Below, piece after piece: positions 30,706-41,758 of a stretch of DNA of 64,000 bases; the stretch's first letter is position 1, and the number at the start of each line of letters is the position of its first letter. The notes beneath the pieces were generated by a model that searched no databases, had not been told where the DNA came from, and saw only the letters and a program-made list of their open reading frames with translations. Position numbers and translations under genes: made by a program. Location of the stretch: contig OOIN01000007.1 in the NCBI GenBank assembly GCA_900323505.1, positions 930,001 to 994,000 of the forward strand, read 5' to 3'. Origin of the DNA: Ustilago trichophora. Lineage: Eukaryota; Basidiomycota; Ustilaginomycetes; Ustilaginales; Ustilaginaceae.

Positions 30706-33700
30706 ACGGATTGGATTGGCTTGAGCTGAGCTTTGCAGATCAATATCAGACCAGCGCATCCTGATACTCGATTGCGTTTGGTTTGGCATCGACATCTGGA
30801 GCGTGCCCGCCTTTCCTCCCTCCATACCTGTACTTATTTTATAACTACCGTCGTCCCTGCACGCTCGACGGAAAAAGAAAACATGTTTCTCTCGATCTGA
30901 TCTGGACTGTGTGAGGCTTTCTGCGTTTGAAAATCGCCCGTGAGACACAAGATTCAGGGGGGGCAAGATGGGTTGCCGTCAACAACATGGGAGCTACTCG
31001 ACAGCATCAGCTGTGTGGAAAGCTCTTGGCGCACTACAGTACAGATGAAACGCAGGCTTTCACTTTCCGAACGTGCTCAGATCTGCGAGCTGAGTCGCTC
31101 ACACAGATCTGAACCATCACCTCAAGCTTGCACAGGCCCAACACATGTGCAGCGATGCAAGAACGAAGCGGAGCTCCCGATGCAACGGTCAACGGCCAAG
31201 TGCATTATCGGCGATTCCAGAAGGACCAAGTAGCTCCCATAGGGAGTCGTTTCATCAGAATCGGGAGAGATACGACAATCGCAGGATACAGCGGGTAGCG
31301 GAATGGAGATGCTGTGTCAGTGCTTTGCTGTGTTAGCATGGAAAAGGCGTGGGCAAAAGAGCATGTCGGAGCTCGAAAAAGGAGCAGAGCTAGACTGCAC
31401 ATCGACATCGTCTTGCGCTGATGAGTGCGTGTTGCATGGGAGACCGACGGTCATCTCCTCTGTACCTCTGTCTAGCATTTCTTTCGAAGCGCAGATGGGG
31501 TCGGATTCTGACAAGGATTCCTTAACTCAGCTGATCAGCGCTACAATACGGAACGATGCTGGTTGCCGCTACCTTGTACAGCACATTGCATAGATGGAGC
31601 AACAGCGAGAGCGGTACTCGGATTTACCGGAAGTCACCTCAGGTCTTGACATCTTTTACTGTTCACAATCCACATCGCCATAGATTGTCCTCCGTTGCTG
31701 AAAGCAGACTCATTTTGAGAGTCATATACCGGAACTGTCCAACACAACCACGCAAAAGGCATAATAAGACCCTGCGTGAACCGCCATCATGGGTCATAAG
31801 GTCAACTTTTGGACGGAAAGCCAAACCCTGTCACTAGGCGAAGATCATTCGTGATGTTCGCTTGCAAAGAACCATCATTCAACCCTAGGGTCGTCAACCC
31901 TGGCTCCACGAAGTTGACCGAGCGGACGCTACGGCTGCAAAAGAGGTGACTTTCCTTGGAAATCGACTGAATCAAATGAATGGAATCGACGGGAAGTGGA
32001 CAGGTTCGCTTACAGACACACAAAGAGAGTGTGTGCCTGAAAGCGGTGGAATCGAACTACCATGCATGGGGGGGGTTAAGGAGATGATGGATTTCCAGCA
32101 CGCAGGCATTTGTCTCCTCGGGAAGAGCGGAGAGGCTTTTGCGAGTCTTTCACGTCTGGTCGAAACCCTTGGCACAGAGAGTTGATGAGCAATTCCGACC
32201 AAACCGTACCAAAAGAAAAAAAGAAAAGAGGAAATTTCCCTAATTTCCTTTTCCTCTTTCTTTTCCTTTTTCCACGCAGTGCAGGTGTCGTGCAGTGTGC
32301 AGTTGCAGGTGGTGGCGCATCGACATTTGAACACCGGTGTGGTGTTTGAAGTGCGGATGTGCGTCATCGTGCAAAGGTGAGCGGACTTTCGAATTTCGTC
32401 CGATCGCGATCGAGCTCTCTCTCTTCTTGAAGCAATTTATCGCCGCTTTTTGCCTTTTGCCAGCCTTGGCTGGAAGCCCTTTTTCCCGTACAAACTCTTC
32501 GAGCCATTTGAGACCCCGCTCGGCTGTGAAGAAAGCCCCAAGTGTGCCGGAATTCACATTAGCAGTTCCATTTCGTTAAGATGCCTATGACATGCGCACA
32601 TCTTTTCGGTCACAACGACGGATCGTGTGAGCAGCATAGCGTATTGCAGTGCTGATGGTGTCCGATTCGACCGCTTCAGCTTGGCGTTCCAGGCTTGGCT
32701 GAACACCTACGAGCTTGGCGCGACCGACCAATCAACCAGATCCCGATGGACCAACCTGCAAACACGGCCGTCCGAGACCTTTTCGATTCTGCGCAAACTC
32801 CATCCCACCTGACCAAAGAGGTCATCGTGCTTTTTCTCGTCTTTGCTTTGAGTGATGATGGTGTTCACATTCCTGCCAAACAAACCCTGGAAAGAAACCG
32901 CGGGTCTCCCCACAATTGTGCTCGTCAAGCCTCCATCGTCAGCACGAAGATCGTTTTTACGTGGCTAAGAAGTCTCAGGGAGATGGACACGAAGCTGCCG
33001 GATTCAATGAGATTCAAGCTGTTTTAAAATGGTCAACGAATCGATTCCTTCGCCATTGCGATTTCGAGTTTATGCTGCTAACAGGAACGGATCTATGCTG
33101 TCCGGAACCGACTGCAGGTACTGTGTTGCTTGTTACACAACAGCGTCTCGTGCAGCCCGCACGCGCGCGAATCGTTTGCTAGCGGCTGGCAATCACGGAA
33201 ACACGACGACGATACACGGTTACACGGTGGGCGGATTGCATGCATGTTTTTGTTGATGTCGTTGCTTCTCAAAAGGGATTCTCATTTCATCTCGCCTTTG
33301 TTGAACGGCTGCATGGCGTTGAGGGCTTGCAGAAGTGACCAGCCCCCTGGATTTTTTTTTCTCGTTTCGACAGTCCCCTCTTTTTGGTCAGAAACTGAAC
33401 TGAAAGCCCACTTTTTCCCCCGTTTCACCCCTCTTTTCACAATTTTTTCTTCTTTTTCTGTTTCTTTTCTTTTCAGGGGACTCGTTGTTGCAATGAATTT
33501 CTGTTGGATCACAGAATCTCTTTCACCTCTGATTATGCTTCTCAAGTCCAAACCTTTGATACGACCAACTATTTGAGCCTTTGCTGCTGTCGATAGACGT
33601 ATCTTCAATCCTATCAAGTGAAGATTCTCTAGCCAAACTTGGCCAGTGGAGGCATGGCCACAGCGGACCGACCAGCGAAACTGGCCAGAATCTGTTTTTT

Positions 33701-34937
33701 TTTTTTTTTCTTTTTTTTTTTTTTCCTCGTCAGTTTATGTAGATTTGTGTATTAATTTATTCCGATACTGCTCTGGCGGCTTGAAGCAAAAGGGCGTCAT
33801 GTGGTCTGGATTAAGCGCCAGTTGCAGAGTGTGTCCAAAAGGTAGTTTCAACTTGGCACGACAGACAAAGCGTGGACGCACCAGCATAACACTCTCACAG
33901 TGCCTGCTCGCCTAAGCCTCGCTCTTCGTTGGTGGTTTCGAAACCAGGCTTTTGCTTTTGGCTTGTACTTTCAGTGCCTCGATCAAGACAAGGCCAAGAT
34001 TCTCCTCTGTGCGCGCTGTCGCCCTTTGACCGGTTTGGTACCGGTTAATTGCCAATGGAGACCGTCCCATCCAGTTCCGCGCCCAGACATGCACTGCAGC
34101 GGTCGCACACCGTCATCTGCGCAGAGACAATCTGTTTTTCCAACACAGCACAACATCTCGCCTAAGTCGGTTGGCTACGCTGGTCTGGTGCGCTTGTACG
34201 ACTACAAGCGAATGGGCACGCGGGTTCAGCAGCGCTGTACGCCGTGACCTGCCAGAATGTGCGCACTCTCTGGCATTCCCTGCGGCTGCTGCTGCTGTTA
34301 CACAAGCTATTCGCCATCAGTTGTTTCCTACTCACTTCGTCTCGCGCTCTCGGCTTGCGTCGTATTCGCTACCAGGTCCACATCACAGCGTATAGGCAGT
34401 GTACATGCTCTCGACACACTGCGATTCCACCTTGCCTCATCCGGTTTGCTGCTCGTCCTCGCTTCGAACCATCCTCGGTCCCTGACTGTCTGATGCAAAG
34501 CCTTCTTTCCCCACCTGTACCCAATTAGGCTTCCGCTGCCACACTTTTCTTTTGCCCACAGGGTTTGACCCTCCGCACTTGAGCATCAGTTCATTTCGGT
34601 CACAGCGGTCACCTTTTTCCCTTCCTTTCCTTTCACTCTCACTGACAGCATTCCTTCACTTCGCACAATCTCCCCTCACCTACCGCGCCACACCTCGTCT
34701 CTTCGGCTTTGCCTCATATATCCTCTCATCTCAATCTCATCCTCCATCCTTCTCCCCCCTCAACATATACCTTTCCGCCATCGTTTTCTCGCGGTTCCTT
34801 ACTCCCCCCCACTCATTACCCCACGGCGGCCCGTTCATAACGCGTCCGCTCGCCCTCAAGAGGCCCCAAGAGTCCCCCTGTCCCTACTTCATCCCCTCCC
34901 ATCTTCGTAGCCCGCAGTGCTTGCTGCTACTTTCAAG
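30706..34937. other. Largest gene-poor interval of the window (4.2 kb)
   Basis: No ORF here shows conserved protein sequence that I recognise. Seen are a Pol III B-box-like AGTTCGATTCC on the minus strand at 32046-32056, without a foldable tRNA, and layered protein-like short frames at 32746-33255. A T15-C-T14 tract lies at 33695-33724. The last 440 nt before the transporter gene (from about 34496) are ATG-free and pyrimidine-rich and probably form its leader. Confidence 0.4.
33695..33724. repeat. T15-C-T14 homopolymer tract
   Basis: This is thirty nearly pure T residues in a gene-poor interval. It may be a nucleosome-free poly(dA:dT) element or the tail remnant of a retroposed sequence. I see no target-site duplication. 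Confidence 0.9.
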
Positions 34938-36740
34938 ATGGAGAACACCAAAGTCGAAGACGTCAAGGGCGAGAAGGCAGTCCAGCACGTCAAGCCTGCT
35001 GGCGCCGAGCTCGAGAAGCAGCTCACCCCCGAGTCCGAGGCTTTCTCCCGCCCTGATGGCATGTCGGTCGACGACATCTATGAGCGCAAGGTCTACATCC
35101 TCAACAAGGTCATGAACGAGCACATTGGCATGGGCAAGGTTCAATGGCAGCTTTTCCTCCTTTCCGGTTGGGGTTGGATGGCCGACAACCTCTGGCTTCA
35201 GGGTGTTGCCATCATCTTGCCCCAGGTCGAGCGTGAATTCAACATTCGCAGCGATGTGCGATGGATGACTTTTGCGCTCTACTCGGGTCTCATTTGCGGT
35301 GCTGCCATCTGGGGTGTCCTCGCTGATGTTATCGGTCGTCGTCCCTCGTTCAACATTACCCTTTTCATCGCTGGTATCTTCGGTATCGCCGGTGGTGCCG
35401 CTCCCAACTTTGTCGGTCTCGGTGGTTTGCTTGCTGGTCTCGGTTTCGGTCTCGGTGGTAACTTGCCCGTCGACGGCATGATGTTCCTCGAGTTTGTGCC
35501 TGCCAACAAGCAGTACCTTCTGACTCTTCTTTCGGTCTTCTGGTCGCTCGGTCAGCTCCTCGCCTCGCTTGTGGCTTGGGCTTTCATCGCCAACTACTCG
35601 TGTGATGGCACCCAGTCCAACACTCCTTCAGGCCCCAACACCGTCCCATGTCCCGTTTCCCAGAACATGGGCTGGCGATACACCTTCTACACCCTCGGTG
35701 CCTTCACCTTCTTCATGTTTGTCTGCCGATTCTTCGTCTTCCGTCTGCCCGAGTCGCCTAAGTACTACCTCTCCAAGGGTCGGGATGCCGAGGCTGTTGC
35801 TGTTATCAAAGAGATCGCTCGCAGGAACGGTACTCCTATCGGAGACGACATTATCTCGGTTGAAATTTTCCGCTCCGCTGCAGGCCAGGAGGCCGACATG
35901 ACCGTTCGCGAGGTTCATGACGAGCCCACGGGTCTCAAGAGTCTCGCCTCTGCCCCTGCCAACTTTATTCGCGACATCAAGAATGTCTCCTTCACCCCCG
36001 ATCTTTCTCACGTCAAGCCCCTCTTCTACGGCTGGAGGATGGCTGTCACCACCTCCATCTTGTGGGTTTTGTGGTCGCTCATCGGTCTCGCTTACCCCCT
36101 GTACAACGCTTTCTTGCCCATCTACCTCGCCGAGGCACAGGGTCTCGATGGCGCATCTTCGGTCGACACTACCTACCGCAACTACGCCATTATCTCGGTT
36201 TGCGGAGTCCCCGGATCGATCATTGCTGCATGGATGGTTGAACTCCCCCGAACTGGTCGAAAAGGTGCTCTCGGAATCGGTACTATCCTGACCGGAGTCT
36301 TCCTCTTCCTCTTCACCACCGCCAAGAGCGAAGGTGCAGTCCTCGGCTTCAACTGCGCTGCAGCCGTTGTACAGAACATCATGTACGGTGTACGTATTGA
36401 CAACTGCTAACTCCTTTGACTGCAGCGGCATTAAAGATGTCGATATACGGCGCAATTTTACTGACTTTTAGTATTTCCCTCTCTTTTCACTATCATATAT
36501 TCTGTTCTTCTTTCACAGGTTCTCTACTGCATCACCCCCGAAGTCCTCCCCGCCCCTCACCGAGGAACGGGAGACGGAATCGCAGCAGCCCTCAACAGAG
36601 TGTTTGGTGCGATGGCTCCCATCATTGGCATCTACGCAGGAGGTACCGCCCCTCTCTATGTCGCTGCTTCGCTTTTCCTCTTCTCCGGTGTTTTGGCTTT
36701 CCTCATCCCTCTCGAGTCGAGGGGCAAGAGCGCTCTCTAA
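34938..36740 (+). CDS. MFS transporter of the SV2/SVOP-like group, two exons
   Basis: The exons 34938-36389 and 36519-36740 join in phase 0 around a 129-bp intron (GTACGT..TTTCACAG) to give 557 residues. A charged cytosolic N-terminus (about 75 residues) precedes LFLLSGWGWMADNLWLQGVAI, the first membrane span. The MFS motif A, GVLADVIGRRPSF, lies between spans 2 and 3. A loop LPESPKYYLSKGRDAEAVAV follows span 6, and six more spans follow, the last two encoded partly by exon 2 (VLYCITPEVLPAPHRGTGDG). The PESPKYYLSKG and PEVLPAPHRGTG blocks are typical of the sugar-porter-related SV2/SVOP/NiaP-like branch. The substrate cannot be told from sequence; organic ions or small carboxylates are possible. 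Without exon 2 the frame ends prematurely after a few intronic codons, so splicing is needed for a complete bundle. Confidence 0.85.
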
Positions 36741-37428
36741 GGTGTATGGACATGCCTTCTTGAGGGCAGCAGCTCTATGTATATAGACTTTTTTTTTTAT
36801 CCATCAAGATACCTCAAATAATATAATACTGTATCATGTTGTACATCTTTCATTGCTGCCGGCTATGTGCGTGCGTGTTTTGTGCGGGACGCGTGGTGAT
36901 CCTCATCTCAAAACCTCGGGAGTCGACGTTGAAGCTGTGCAGGCAGTCAACCAATGCCAACCATGCGATCCTAGAGCCCGTTGCACGGGTCGTATGGTTG
37001 GCACTTGGAGCCACAGGTCCAGTCTTAGTGACAAGACAACGGAATGCGGGAATAGCAAGACTAAAAACGGACGGGCTAGATTTCACACAATTGGCGCACT
37101 GATTGTACAGCACTTGAGAGAGTAGATTGATACAATGAAATGAAGGTCATTGGTATGATGCTGGACCAGGACTTCACCATGATCAGAAGTATGGAGAACT
37201 AGACCTTAAGATCGGAGCGGATGAGGGTGTGGCCTACTATATTCTGAAGTTTGAAGGGACGCCGACTTACTTGCATTTCAACGTTTAAGCGTGAACGAGT
37301 GACGTGCTTGAAGTTTACGAGGTGAGCGATTGTCGATGAGGGTACTACGAGCTGCCAGATGGCATTGAGTGAGAGTGGTGCCCACCAAACGCAGTGACAC
37401 CCAAGGCAACCAACCGCCTCAACGCCAG
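36741..37428. other. Spacer downstream of the transporter gene
   Basis: This stretch contains the transporter 3' region, including TACTGTAT near 36829, and short frames only. A minus-strand frame at 37199-37435 carries a GTAAGT signal but no conserved sequence. I support no gene here. Confidence 0.35.
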
Positions 37429-38144
37429 CTAGCAACCAGTGTCAATCTTAGCCTTGTCCAACGCACCACCCAACAAACCTGGTCTCGAGCTATACAACTC
37501 CCTAATCAGCTTGTTCATCAGTCTCACCTTCATTCAAGCATCTAGTGTAGCGGCAAAAACACTTGAACTCAAGCCAAACCTCGCCCGAATGGCAGAATGC
37601 TAAGGCGTTTGCACGCTTGCGGCACCTTAACGCACGTGGTCCATTCGGAGGAGCCGCGACAATGTATGCAGCTGACGTGATGTCGTCTAATGACGATCGC
37701 TCGGGCACCCTGTTTGGTGTAACGGTTGTTTGTGTTGGTGAGTTTTCGTCCTATCACCTTGATGCGTTTGGGGAGGGGCCGGCTGCTCGGTGTCCGTTCG
37801 AGCACAATAACGGATGGGCGAGCAGGCTGCTCAGCGGGCTGTCTTGAAAGCGCTTTTTGAGTGGCTTGGATAACGGTGAGGACGCCTTCCACCGAAAGCT
37901 GCGCGAAATTTGTTTCGTGATCTTCAGTGAGCTCGTCGAGCTGACTAGGCTCTCTCGGTCCGGCATTCATTATGACCTCCACGCAGAGGATTGGAGGAGG
38001 CTGGCGTGGTAAAGCCTAGTTGACAATCATTGGCAAAGATTCGCATTGAGAAAGGCGACCCAGGGCTCGGAAAAGGATCCAGATATTTTGACAGTAGACC
38101 CCATCTGGCAAACTGGCGTCGATATGGACGTTTGGGTCGCTCAT
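37429..38144 (-). CDS. Uncertain multi-exon candidate gene of unknown function
   Basis: I do not recognise a family. An ATG at 38144 opens MSDPNVHIDASLPDG. A possible 99-bp intron (38099-38001, weak donor GTCTAC, acceptor GCCAG) leads to PPPILCVEVIMNAGPREPSQ and a clearly protein-like stretch (LDELTEDHETNFAQLSVEGV, then VLTVIQATQKALS). That frame stays open to 37569. A second possible intron (donor GTGCGT near 37626, branch-like CTGAT, acceptor GATTAG at 37500) would join to ELYSSRPGLLGGALDKAKID and a stop at 37431-37429. Alternatively, the G-run at 38099-38102 hides a single-base frameshift, since the +1 frame there also reads as protein (STVKISGSFSEPWVAFLNAN). Coding in a real or recently broken gene seems more likely than chance, but the splice model is speculative. 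Confidence 0.28.
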
Positions 38145-38662
38145 GATGGATTGGTCGGAGGGAGGGGTGCAGGAAACAGAATCTTCGGAGAAGACGGGCC
38201 TGAAGATATAAGCAAGCTAGTCTAGCTAGTTCCAGGCATTCTGCGCATCTTCGAGTAAAGTGATATTCAGCATCGAGAGGGGAAGAGGAGCAGCAAATCT
38301 GGCATAGTGTGGACACGCTCGGGAGGATTGTGTCAAGCTTAACTGCTGAATTTGACTCGTCTTCCGTTCAAGTGCCTCTCAACCTGTCAGTGGATTAGAA
38401 AAAGCTCGAACCCTCACGTATTCCTGGAAGGAATGGTTTGAGTTGCGTCGTCTGGCCGCATCGCATGTCCTGATGACCAAAGCCTGCCGACAAATTATAC
38501 CGGATGTCCCGACAATGTCGATTCTTTTGATTGGCACGAGAGAGAGAGGGGTATGTGACTGCATTGCAAGATCGTATAAAGGTTCCATGCATACAAAGGC
38601 TGTGTCTGAGGGATGATTAGGTCTTTGACCTGTCCGCTTTGCGGAGGAATCAGCTGCAGAGG

Positions 38663-39246
38663 TTACTTCTTCACGCCACGTTTGGGCTGTTCCCTGGTAC
38701 CTTTGGCAGCAGGCTTTGGCTCCTTCTTTGTTCTGGGCTTCTTGCTCTTGTCCTTGCCCTCGTTCTTGTCTGCATCTTCGGTCTTGGCGTCAGACTTGCG
38801 CTTGGAGCCAGACTGTTTGGCAGTGTCATCTTGATTGTCGCCGCTCTTCTTTGCGGTTTTGGGCGTGCCGACTGCCTCGGAAGGATCCTTTCGCTCACCC
38901 TTCTCGATTGCCTCCTTCTTGGGCTTGGGAGTCCCCTTTTTGGCTTCGTTTGCGTTATCTCCTGTATCTTGGTAGTCTCCACCCTTGGCCTCGTAGCGTT
39001 TGGCCATCTCGGCAGCTTTCCAGGCAGACCAGTTGCCCTTTCCGCCGCCCTTCTCCATGTTGAGTACCTCTGCGCATCATTGGGCCAATAAGCGGACAGA
39101 ATCGAGAGCCACATAAAAGACGAAACACAAGATTGCTATCAGTACCGCCAAATCTTTTGCATTTGGATATCATCACGTCGAAACATACCTTTGCGCGCCT
39201 CTTCGCGCTTCTGCGGATCAGTGGGCTTTCCTTTCGACGAAGGCAT
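38663..39246 (-). CDS. Small basic lysine-rich protein of unknown function, two exons
   Basis: The exons 39246-39189 and 39069-38663 join around a 119-bp intron (GTATGT..GCGCAG) to give 154 residues. The N-terminal part, MPSSKGKPTDPQKREEARKE, followed by EKGGGKGNWSAWKAAEMAKR and YEAKGGDYQDTG, looks like a conserved globular or helical module. I recall similar short uncharacterised proteins from other fungi but cannot name a studied member. The rest is an extremely Lys/Glu/Pro/Ser-rich tail with several basic clusters resembling nuclear localisation signals (KRKSD, KKPRTKKEPK), ending PKRGVKK. A nuclear or nucleolar nucleic-acid-associated role is a guess from composition. The splice restores the conserved start and removes an in-frame problem, so the model is well supported. 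Confidence 0.75.
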
Positions 39247-41090
39247 GTTGGCGGTAAGATGCAGCTGTTCGTTTGCAGAATCGAGATTGCGGTAGGCTCC
39301 GGTGCGACAGTCAGAGAACAGCCAGTCGATCAAAGGCTCGATGAAGATGGTGGTGTACCGAAAACGAGCGAAAGGGCAAAGCACAGCGGATGGGTGGATG
39401 GATGGATCGTGTAGCAGATGCATCAACACCGGATGCACAACTCCACGTTCATCCGGGAGCCAGGGTCAATCCGCAGGTTCGACTGAGTTACGCCACGATT
39501 CTGCATAGACGAGCCGGAGTCGGCATTCTTGGCAATCAATCCAAGTCAAATGCCATCATCATTTCTTGCCACGAGAGGCTGCATCCGCCACGTTGGCTAA
39601 GTGCTGTTCTGTTTAGGACCTCGAATTCGGTCGGTTGACTGGTCGATTGACCTCCACCCCGCACTCCGTCATCCAATTCTTTGTCTGCAAGGCATGAATG
39701 GTAATTGCACGCTACAAAGGCCGAAGCTGGAGTCTTAGCCGAGCACAAAGTGACCTCTAGGCCCGGAAACAGATAGGATCAACATCTATCTCTATGGCCG
39801 AAACGTTGGCCCATTCCGATCTGCAAAGGCGACAGTCCACAACATGGCAGGTGTCGGTGTCCGGATCTGAACATGACCCTGCATCCCGATCCGCTGGCCC
39901 GATGAGCCTGGACAGCATTCAAGAGGAAGACAATTACTTGTGAAGCTCGGAAAAAAGGGATGGATTCTGTTTTGGACGTCCGAATCGATTTTCGTTAACT
40001 GAGTGGGCTTCGAGGCAGCACAATGGTACCGATGTTTACCGTCTACGACATGACGGTGTCATGTCTGTCTGCGCAGTGCGATGAAGGAAGAAGCATCAGT
40101 TAGTGATGGAGCGGGTGTACCCTCGTTTTCATCGCTCTTTTTCCCACCCTCTTCATCATGTCTCAAGCTGAGCGGGCGTTTGGCAATTAAACATTGCCCA
40201 GGCAGCCGATATCAAAGCATGGTCAGGAATTCCGCTGCCTCCTTTAAGACTCCGATGCACAGTTTGCTCATGCAAGTTTGCGACCTCAACGTCGCACAGA
40301 CTCGAACGGCGGTCGAGGCGGACCTTTTGAGATCTCTTCGCTTCTTCTGATACTGTACCTAGAATGGTTGCCTCTAGCCTATCATTGATTCGCAGTGCGG
40401 CGGCTGTGATTGACGGATCGACCGCCCGAGGATCGACCACGCAGGCAAGAAGTGCATGTGACACTGGAGACTGGTTATTCGGAGCATAGACAAGCTACCG
40501 TACTCTTGCAAAGGTGGTACTGTACAGTACTTGCCTCGGCCGTTTCGACTCACTCAAGACACAAGTGTTGACTAAAGCAATCGCGTCTTGATGTCAGCAC
40601 TACCGTTGAGCATATCGAAGCTCGAGTGTGTAGATTTGAGGCTCGAGTCAACAAGCACCGTCGCGGCACGGGTGGGGCTTGACATTTTAAGCCGCTGTGA
40701 CAATTGCAACGCAAAGCGCTACTTCGACAGCCCATCATGCAGGTGGATGATTGGTATCAATCAGTTGGACGATCTGTTGTTTTTTTTTCTAAAAGGAAAA
40801 AGAGCAAAACAGATCTTGACCTCGGCTCGGAAATGCAATAGCTCGGTCGCTTCCAAGAAGCAGACAGAGGCAACCACTTGACTGTTTGCACCAAAAAAAG
40901 GGGGCCGTGAATTCGAGTAGAGGTCAAGTGCCCAAAAGAATGGCTGCGTGAATTGCAGCTGGCATGCCTGTGCTCGTCATCCTGATCAGCAACGCACAAT
41001 CACAATATCCCAAATACCACAAATACCACAAATATAAACTTATCACAAAAATTACAACAAGGCAGCAAACAAGCAGTTGACAATTTAGGC
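39247..41090. other. Spacer with a perfect GTACTGTACAGTAC palindrome; no gene recognised
   Basis: Only short frames without conserved sequence occur. A 14-bp perfect palindrome, GTACTGTACAGTAC, sits at 40517-40530, and a TACTGTAC at about 40351-40358. It probably holds the promoter of the small basic protein and the distal promoter of the RhoGAP gene. Confidence 0.4.
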
Positions 41091-41758
41091 ACCTCTCTCT
41101 CTCTTTCTCGCTCTCTCTTTCTCGCTCTCTCTTTCTCTCTCCCTCTCCAAACCCACGACTCGACTTGACCTGCCATCATCTACTCGTCTCGACCAGCACG
41201 TTTAGCTTTCGCAACTGTGCATCCTCGTTCTCAACAATCCTGATCATCTCTGTCGCCTTCCCTCCTGCATCCTGCATCCTGCATCCAGCATCCAGCGACT
41301 CGTATTTTCCTGTTTCTATACCGTCGACGCCATTTTCTCATCTGACATCCGTGCCAACTCTAATCGTCTCCGGAACGCACTTCTTCAACTACCTCCGTCC
41401 GTAGATCCTAACGCGCCTTTTCAGCCTATCCAACACCGTAACACCATCTTCACAACGTCCTGTACGGCTTCTCTCTTCATCAATCGCCAACGCTACAACA
41501 ACTTCCCACACCTTCACGATCATCCGACATGCAGGTGCGCTAAACATCTCGTCGACGCTTCATTTCCCCAGCTCTCACATCCTTGCGCTGTCGAATTTGG
41601 CGTCCACCCCCGCCTTCACTTCATCTTCTCGTCTCCAATATCGGCAGCCATCGTGCGTAATTGTCGTCAACTATTCAGCCGTTTCTTCTTTCCCTCTGCT
41701 TCCACTTACGCCTGTATCGCGAGTCGTTTAGCGTTCCAACCCACATCATTCCGCAACA
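41091..41758 (+). promoter_or_regulatory. Pyrimidine-rich RhoGAP leader with a single four-codon upstream ORF
   Basis: A CT microsatellite-like stretch (41091-41150) is followed by about 600 nt with only one ATG, at 41529. That ATG opens ATG-CAG-GTG-CGC-TAA. An in-frame TAG at 41729-41731 shows that the main coding frame cannot extend upstream. Confidence 0.55.

Noticed and set aside
28477..30966. 829-codon open frame on the minus strand across aconitase
   Set aside because: It is an antisense shadow of the strongly codon-biased ACO1 gene; its Val/Gly/Leu/Asp-rich composition has no family signature and it mirrors the sense codons.
32030..32150. tRNA-like segment on the minus strand with B-box AGTTCGATTCC
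   Set aside because: The T-arm has a mismatch, the anticodon stem does not pair, no A-box and no matching acceptor strand are found, and no poly-T terminator follows. At most it is a decayed tRNA.
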